This document shows positions 44,986 to 49,473 of a stretch of DNA of 49,473 nt, in pieces. A program made the position numbers and the translations under genes. Every line of letters starts with the position of its first letter. The first letter of the stretch is position 1. The stretch spans positions 1-49,473 of the forward strand of contig JAMJQL010000186.1 of NCBI GenBank assembly GCA_023554245.1, written 5' to 3'. The notes below the pieces were generated by a model that was given only the letters and a program-made list of their open reading frames with translations, was not told the origin of the DNA and made no database searches. Source of the stretch: Gemmatimonadota bacterium. Its GTDB lineage: Bacteria; Gemmatimonadota; Gemmatimonadetes; Palauibacterales; Palauibacteraceae.

Positions 44986-46002
44986 TCAGGGAATCACGGT
45001 GTGGATCAGCTCGGCAACAAGATCGTCGGCACTGCGTCCCGCCGCTTCCGCTTCGAAGCCCGGGACGATCCGGTGCCGGAGCACGTCGGGCGCGATCGTT
45101 CTGATGTCTTCGAAATCCGGGGCTGCGCGACCATGAAGTGCAGCTCTCGCTCGGGCGCCGAGCACCAGGTATTGGGACGCGCGCGGCCCGGCTCCCCACG
45201 CGATCATTTCGCGGACGAATAGCGGGGCCTCGGAATCGTCCGGACGCGTAGAGCGCGCGAGCTTCACGGCCGCTTCCACGACCGAGCGAGGCGCGGGCAC
45301 CCGTCTCACGAGTTCCTGGAAGGCCAGAAGCTGCTCTCCGTCGATCACCGGCTCCACTTCGGGAGGGCTTCCGCCCGTCGTGAGCGCCGCGACCGCCAGT
45401 TCTTCCTCGAAGCTCGGATAGGTGATGCGGAGCTCGAGCATGAACCTGTCGAGCTGCGCTTCCGGGAGAGGATACGTTCCCTCGTGTTCGATCGGGTTCT
45501 GCGTGGCGAGCACGAAGAAGGGCCTGTCGAGGGAAAATGTCGAGCTGCCTGCAGTCACTTCGCCTTCCTGCATCGCCTGCAGCAGGGCCGCCTGGGTCTT
45601 CGGGGGGGTCCGGTTTATCTCGTCCGCCAGGATCACCTGGGCGAAAATCGGCCCGCGAACGAATCGGAACACCCGGCGTCCCGAATCGTGGTCCTCGTCG
45701 AGGACCTCAGTGCCCGTTATGTCCGACGGCATGAGATCGGGAGTGAACTGGATGCGATGAAAGCTCAGATCGAGCGTATCGGCGAGCGTCGCGATCAACG
45801 TCGTCTTCGCAAGGCCGGGCACGCCCACGACCAGTGCGTGTCCGCCGGCGAGGAGCGCGACGAGCAGTTTCTCGACGACCTCCGACTGGCCCACGATCCG
45901 TCTTGCGACCTGGGACTCGATCTGCGCCCGGGTAATCGTGAGCCTCTCGAGGAGCTCAACGTCTCCGCCGCCCTCGGTACCTGACTTCGCTCCAGTGAGC
46001 AT
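44986..46002 (-). CDS. MoxR-family AAA+ ATPase
   Basis: A 338-residue ATPase with Walker A GVPGLAKTTL, Walker B VILADEINRTPPKTQAALLQAM, sensor 1 LATQNPIEHEGTYPLPEAQLDRF and a C-terminal lid. MoxR proteins act as chaperones that mature or activate complexes, usually with von Willebrand A and DUF58 partners. Here the next gene in the operon is a CNNM/CorC protein instead. ATG 46002 has a weak ribosome site. Confidence 0.92.
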   Translation of the reverse strand: MLTGAKSGTEGGGDVELLERLTITRAQIESQVARRIVGQSEVVEKLLVALLAGGHALVVGVPGLAKTTLIATLADTLDLSFHRIQFTPDLMPSDITGTEVLDEDHDSGRRVFRFVRGPIFAQVILADEINRTPPKTQAALLQAMQEGEVTAGSSTFSLDRPFFVLATQNPIEHEGTYPLPEAQLDRFMLELRITYPSFEEELAVAALTTGGSPPEVEPVIDGEQLLAFQELVRRVPAPRSVVEAAVKLARSTRPDDSEAPLFVREMIAWGAGPRASQYLVLGARARAALHGRAAPDFEDIRTIAPDVLRHRIVPGFEAEAAGRSADDLVAELIHTVIP

Positions 46003-46073
46003 CCCTGCGTCCGCGTTCGGCGTGGTCCGGCGTGTCCGACCGGTCGGCCCGGCCCATCGATCCGGCGGCGAAG

Positions 46074-46103
46074 AGCGTAGATCAGAAGATCGCTTCCCGT
46101 CAA
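46074..46103 (-). promoter_or_regulatory. Candidate moxR promoter
   Basis: On the minus strand TTGACG (46103-46098, five of six) and TACGCT (46079-46074) are 18 bp apart, about 70 bp upstream of moxR. The -10 is weak. Confidence 0.35.
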
Positions 46104-46113
46104 GAACTCGATC

Positions 46114-46142
46114 TTGCGTACATTTTCACAAGCGGGTATAGT
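46114..46142 (+). promoter_or_regulatory. Sigma-70 promoter of the atp operon
   Basis: TTGCGT (46114-46119) and TATAGT (46137-46142, five of six) have a 17-bp spacer. Transcription would begin about 46149, some 24 nt before atpZ. It diverges from the moxR promoter. Confidence 0.65.
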
Positions 46143-46172
46143 CGCCGCGGCCGTCACCGGGGGTAGAAGCTG

Positions 46173-46430
46173 GTGCAGCAATCTGACGGGCGCGAGAATC
46201 GTGCCCTGGCCCAATTGGGTCGCTACAGCGGGCACGGACTCACTCTCGGCCTGTCCACGGCGCTCTTCGCGTGGCTGGGATCGATGGCCGACGAGCGGCT
46301 CCAGACGGGGCCGCTTTTCGTCTTACTCGGGACTTTCATCGGTTTCGGGGCCGGGTTCTATACCATGTACCGGTCTCTCGTGCTGGAACCCCGGAGGACC
46401 CGAAAGGACGACGAGCCGGAGAGTGACTGA
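46173..46430 (+). CDS. atpZ: AtpZ/AtpI-type F0 accessory protein
   Basis: An 85-residue protein with two membrane helices (about 21-38 and 46-66), GLSTALFAWLGSMADERLQTGPLFVLLGTFIGFGAGFYTMYR. This fits the small ATPase gene-1 family at the head of atp operons, proposed to help c-ring assembly or Mg2+ supply. It starts at GTG with a weak ribosome site and overlaps the next gene by 8 bp. Confidence 0.8.
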   Translation: MQQSDGRENRALAQLGRYSGHGLTLGLSTALFAWLGSMADERLQTGPLFVLLGTFIGFGAGFYTMYRSLVLEPRRTRKDDEPESD

Positions 46431-46812
46431 TCGGGTCGAGACGCACCGTGTGGCGTATCTGGCAGTCACGGGACTGGTAGCGGCGGTCGGGGGCGTGACG
46501 GCGATCGTGTCCGGAGTCTCCGCGGCCGGAGTCACGGCGGGACTGGCGCTGGCCTGGGCGGTGCAGGCCGCGAGCTTCTGGCCACTGGCAGGTGCGCTCG
46601 AAGCCGGTCGACCGGTCACGAACCCCTGGGTAGCGGGCATGGCGGCTCGCTTCGGCGGACTGGCGTTACTGTGGGGGCTTTCTGCGCTGCTCGGGCGGGG
46701 CAGGAATGCTGTGCTCGCGTACGCGTTCGCACTGGTGACGTACCTGTTGCTGGAGGCGGTTTGGCTGGCGCTCACGGCGCGATCCGCATCGCCGGACGAA
46801 ATCAATCAGTGA
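46423..46812 (+). CDS. AtpI-like membrane protein of the atp operon
   Basis: A 129-residue protein from GTG 46423 with four predicted membrane helices (about 12-32, 36-55, 70-88 and 94-115). The sequence is Ala/Gly/Leu-rich with no motif I can name. Its place between atpZ and atpB, overlapping both (8 and 4 bp), makes it the likely counterpart of subunit I. The assignment rests on position and topology. Confidence 0.65.
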   Translation: MTDRVETHRVAYLAVTGLVAAVGGVTAIVSGVSAAGVTAGLALAWAVQAASFWPLAGALEAGRPVTNPWVAGMAARFGGLALLWGLSALLGRGRNAVLAYAFALVTYLLLEAVWLALTARSASPDEINQ

Positions 46813-47906
46813 AGAGGTCGATGCTCGCTGCACTCCTGATGGCATCGCTGGTGGCGCTCCCACCGGCTCCCGTCGCCGCACGATCCGCGGCGCCTGCGGG
46901 GGCGGTGCGTTCTGCAACGACGACCATTTCGATCGCTCCGCAGGAGCATGGAGAGACCGCCGGCGAGTCCGAGGACACGCACGGCAAGGCAACTGACCAG
47001 GAAACCGAGAAGCATGCCGGAGGTGCAGCCGAGCACGGCGACGAGGAAGGTGCTCACGCCGAGGAGTGGGGCACCGACGCCATGATGCACCACATCGTCG
47101 ATTCCCATGAGCTGGAGTTCGGATCGATCAAGGTGGCGTTGCCGCGGGTGCCGCCGATCCAGATCGGCAATTTCGAGATCGACATGTCACCGACGAAGCA
47201 CGTCGTCTTCCTCTGGCTCGCGACGCTGCTCACGATTCTCACCGTGTGGATCGCCGCCCGTCGGGCAACGCGGACTCAGGAGGAGGGGGAAGCGCCGAAG
47301 GGAATGCTCAACGCGTTCGAGACTTTCTACGTCTACCTGCGCGATGACGTGGCGCTCGCGAACATCGGGCACGGCGGGGAGAAGTACGTTCCCTACGTGG
47401 TGACGCTCTTCTTCTTCATCCTGTTCGCCAACCTCCTCGGGCTGGTGCCGTTCGGGGCCACGTCGACGTCGAACATCATGGTCACGGCGGCCCTCGCGCT
47501 CATATCGCTGGTGGTGGTAGAGGCGGCCGGCATGTCGGAACTCGGCTTCAAGGGGTGGCTGGGAACGATATTCTACGCACCTCCCGGGCTGCACCCGGTG
47601 ATGCGCGTCGTAATGCTGATCATCATGACACCGGTCGAGCTGATCGGGAAGCTCGCGAAGCCGTTCGCGCTGGCGGTTCGACTGTTCGCCAACATGACGG
47701 CCGGGCACTTCGTGATCCTGGCGCTGCTGGGGCTTATCCTGACGTATGGCAGCTTCACCCGGATTACTGGCGTCGCGGCGATCACCGGGTCGCTTCTACT
47801 CGGTCTGTTCGTGATGTTTCTGGAGATCTTCGTGGCCTTTCTTCAGGCCTACATATTCACCGCGCTGACAGCGGTGTTCATCGGTCTCATCCGGCACGCA
47901 CACTGA
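46809..47906 (+). CDS. atpB: ATP synthase F0 subunit a
   Basis: A 365-residue protein. A signal peptide (about 5-25) and an extension of about 90 residues rich in His, Glu, Asp and Gly precede the usual a-subunit core (about 125-365). The core has the essential Arg in AVRLFANMTAGH, plus NLLGLVPFGATSTSNIMVT and VAFLQAYIFTALTAVFIG. It conducts protons against the c-ring. The GTG start lies in the preceding stop; ATG 46821 is an alternative. Similar N-terminal extensions are known in Bacteroidota a subunits. Confidence 0.94.
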   Translation: MKRSMLAALLMASLVALPPAPVAARSAAPAGAVRSATTTISIAPQEHGETAGESEDTHGKATDQETEKHAGGAAEHGDEEGAHAEEWGTDAMMHHIVDSHELEFGSIKVALPRVPPIQIGNFEIDMSPTKHVVFLWLATLLTILTVWIAARRATRTQEEGEAPKGMLNAFETFYVYLRDDVALANIGHGGEKYVPYVVTLFFFILFANLLGLVPFGATSTSNIMVTAALALISLVVVEAAGMSELGFKGWLGTIFYAPPGLHPVMRVVMLIIMTPVELIGKLAKPFALAVRLFANMTAGHFVILALLGLILTYGSFTRITGVAAITGSLLLGLFVMFLEIFVAFLQAYIFTALTAVFIGLIRHAH

Positions 47907-47963
47907 TGCTGCCGGTGGACCGGGTCGGATGTTTCAAACGGGACTAACAAGGAGACCCCCGAG

Positions 47964-48215
47964 ATGCTCAACATGCTCGCTCTGCTTCAGGAGACCGGGA
48001 TCGGCGACATCGGAGCCGGAATGGCCGTGCTCGGCGCCGCCGGTGTTGTGATCGGCGCCGGACTCGGTATCGGCCGGATCGGAGGCCAGATGGCCGATGC
48101 TATGGCACGCCAGCCGGAAGCCGCCGCTCAGATCCAGACCGGATCGATCATCCTCGCCGCGCTCATCGAGGGCGCCGCTCTGTTCGGGCTCGTGATCGCC
48201 GGCTTCATCAAGTAA
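47964..48215 (+). CDS. atpE: ATP synthase F0 subunit c
   Basis: An 83-residue hairpin of two membrane helices. Helix 1 is GAGLGIGRIGG-rich, the polar loop is ARQPEA and helix 2 carries the ion-binding E69 in LAALIEGAALFG. The residues after Glu are Gly-Ala-Ala, without the Ser/Thr of sodium-binding c subunits, so proton coupling is likely. AAGGAG lies nine bases before the ATG. Confidence 0.96.
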   Translation: MLNMLALLQETGIGDIGAGMAVLGAAGVVIGAGLGIGRIGGQMADAMARQPEAAAQIQTGSIILAALIEGAALFGLVIAGFIK

Positions 48216-48236
48216 GGAAGGGTCGGTCAGAGAGGT

Positions 48237-48800
48237 ATGCTGACACGCCGAATTGCGGGGGCGACGATGCTGATCTTCGCCCTCCCCGATGCAGTTCTCG
48301 CTGCCGAGGGCGGTTCGGGCGTCTTTTCGCTCAACCTCGGCCTGATGATCTGGACCTGGGTGCTCTTCCTGCTGACGCTCGGCGTACTCTCGTGGAAGGC
48401 GTTTCCCGCCATCGCGAGTGGACTCGAGCAGCGGCAGTCGCGGATCCAGGGTGCGATCGACTCGGCCCGGGCGGACCGCGAAGAGGCTCGCCGACTGCTC
48501 GACGAGCACCAGCGCCAGCTGGACGAAGCACGCCTGGAGGCGAGAGAGATTCTCGCCCAGGGCCGGGAGGCAGGCGAGCAACTCCGGCAGGACATCCTCG
48601 CCGAAGCGAGGAAAGAGCACGAGGCGATGCTAGAGAAGGCCCGCCGCGAGCTGGAGCGCGAGCGGGATGACATGATGGCCACCGTCCGCCGGGAATCAGT
48701 CGATCTGGCGATCGCCGCCGCGGAGCGGCTGATCCACGAGCACCTGGATGACGAGGGCAATCGCCGTCTCGTCCGTGACTACATGGCGGGAATCGAGTGA
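48237..48800 (+). CDS. atpF: ATP synthase F0 subunit b
   Basis: A 187-residue peripheral-stalk protein. A short signal-like segment (about 8-22, ending VLAAEGG) precedes the membrane helix (about 32-55, LGLMIWTWVLFLLTLGVL). A long charged coiled coil (about 65-170) then runs to DYMAGIE. The segment before the helix is longer than in E. coli b. ATG 48237 is used; ATG 48267 is an alternative. Confidence 0.94.
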   Translation: MLTRRIAGATMLIFALPDAVLAAEGGSGVFSLNLGLMIWTWVLFLLTLGVLSWKAFPAIASGLEQRQSRIQGAIDSARADREEARRLLDEHQRQLDEARLEAREILAQGREAGEQLRQDILAEARKEHEAMLEKARRELERERDDMMATVRRESVDLAIAAAERLIHEHLDDEGNRRLVRDYMAGIE

Positions 48801-49378
48801 GCCGTTACGCGGTAGCAAGGAACTACGCTGACGCACTCTACGCCCTCGCCGAGCGCGAAGACGCACAGGAAGAGTGGCTGACCATGCTGGGCGAGATCGG
48901 ATCTCTCTATCGGGAGAGTCCTCCGTTCCGTGCGTTCCTGAACACGCCTCGCGTGGCCATGGAGGAGAAGAAGCGCGTCCTCCGATCGGTGCTCGGAGAC
49001 CGATATCCGGAGCCTTTCATCCGGTTTCTTCAGGTGGTGCTCGACAAGCGGAGACAGGGCCTGATCCCGCTCATGGAGGACGCCTATCGTGAGATCCTCA
49101 ACGAACGGACAGGCCGGGTGCACGCCAGCGTTACACTTCCGTTCGAGGCGGACGAGGTTTTCCGGGGCGAGCTTGAGGCGGCGTTGTCGAGATTCCTCGA
49201 AGGGGAAGTCGCCGCGGACTTCCGGACGGACAGAGAGATCATCGGAGGACTCGTAGTGCGGGTGAAGGACCGGGTTCTGGACGGGTCGGTGCGACGTCGG
49301 CTGCAACTGATGCGTCGCGCCCTGCTGGACGAGAATGCGGCCGCAGTGGCCGCGAGCGATTCCGGATCACCCGAATAA
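48797..49378 (+). CDS. atpH: ATP synthase F1 subunit delta
   Basis: A 193-residue delta (OSCP) subunit from a GTG overlapping atpF by 4 bp. The N-terminal helical domain begins SRYAVARNYADALYALAE and contains PPFRAFLNTPRVAMEEKKRVL. The C-terminal domain has GGLVVRVKDRVLDGSVRRRLQLMRRAL, the family signature. It links the b stalk to the top of F1. Confidence 0.95.
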   Translation: MSRYAVARNYADALYALAEREDAQEEWLTMLGEIGSLYRESPPFRAFLNTPRVAMEEKKRVLRSVLGDRYPEPFIRFLQVVLDKRRQGLIPLMEDAYREILNERTGRVHASVTLPFEADEVFRGELEAALSRFLEGEVAADFRTDREIIGGLVVRVKDRVLDGSVRRRLQLMRRALLDENAAAVAASDSGSPE

Positions 49379-49405
49379 CTCATCAACGGCGGGAATACGA
49401 GAATC

Positions 49406-49473
49406 ATGGCGACGTCTGACGCAACGCTGCGCGCCGGCGAGATCAAGAAGGCGCTGCTCGAGCAGATCGACCA
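49406..49473 (+). CDS. atpA: ATP synthase F1 subunit alpha, 5' fragment
   Basis: The first 22 codons are present before the window ends. The product begins MATSDATLRAGEIKKALLEQI, matching the alpha N-terminus (LRA-EI-x-x-L-x-x-QI). It is truncated by the window edge only and lies 27 bp after atpH. Confidence 0.9.
   Translation, partial: MATSDATLRAGEIKKALLEQID

Noticed and set aside
1-49473. CRISPR array, insertion sequence, prophage or toxin-antitoxin module
   Set aside because: No regularly spaced repeats, transposase or phage genes were seen. The xerC gene is the housekeeping recombinase.

Overview
The window is about 49.5 kb of GC-rich (roughly mid-60s %), gene-dense bacterial chromosome. 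Many neighbouring genes overlap by 4 bp (ATGA, GTGA, TTGA), and GTG and TTG starts are common. I see no insertion sequences, prophage, CRISPR array or rRNA. The gene set is that of a free-living diderm with type IV pili: pilMNOPQ with a secretin, HtrA/DnaK/ClpXP/HslUV quality control, and an F-type ATP synthase whose a subunit has a signal peptide and a His/acid-rich N-terminal extension. This mix suggests a Gemmatimonadota-like or related FCB-side lineage. That placement is inference and was not tested by any search.

Region 1 (1-16953) is a type IV pilus island. It holds pilS-pilR, a convincing sigma-54 promoter for the major pilin pilA, and a block of four membrane or glycosyltransferase genes: a YfhO-like protein, two tandem GT-C paralogues and a GtrB/CsbB-like GT2. 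Two pseudopilin genes follow, then a sigma-70 promoter and the pilMNOPQ operon, closed by a strong terminator. An almost identical palindromic box (TTGCA-N3-TGCAA with conserved flanks) lies upstream of both pilS and pilA and is a candidate PilR operator. The glycosyltransferase block inside a pilus locus suggests a lipid-carrier-dependent system that glycosylates the pilin or the surface.

Region 2 (16954-29186, plus strand) carries aroC-aroK, then topA-trmFO-xerC-hslV-hslU in the same order as the Firmicutes codY operon. After it come gcvT, a mogA/moaB-type gene and a sigma-54 activator with a degenerate receiver domain.

Region 3 (29211-37841, minus strand) is a protein quality-control block. 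In transcription order it holds dnaK, an HtrA/DegQ protease, tRNA-Leu(UAG), tig, clpP, clpX, engB and a lipoprotein of unknown function.

Region 4 (38099-46002) has a rhomboid protease, a CNT nucleoside transporter and a purine nucleoside phosphorylase on plus, with thiD convergent to them. A SpoU methyltransferase and the prepilin peptidase pilD follow on plus. A minus-strand operon moxR then CNNM/CorC protein closes the region.

Region 5 (46114-49473) is the promoter and F0 part of the ATP synthase operon (atpZ, an atpI-like gene, atpB, atpE, atpF, atpH), and the window ends at the start of atpA. No intergenic stretch exceeds 300 bases. The longest (3780-4023, 35660-35900, 37842-38098) are described as regulatory features.
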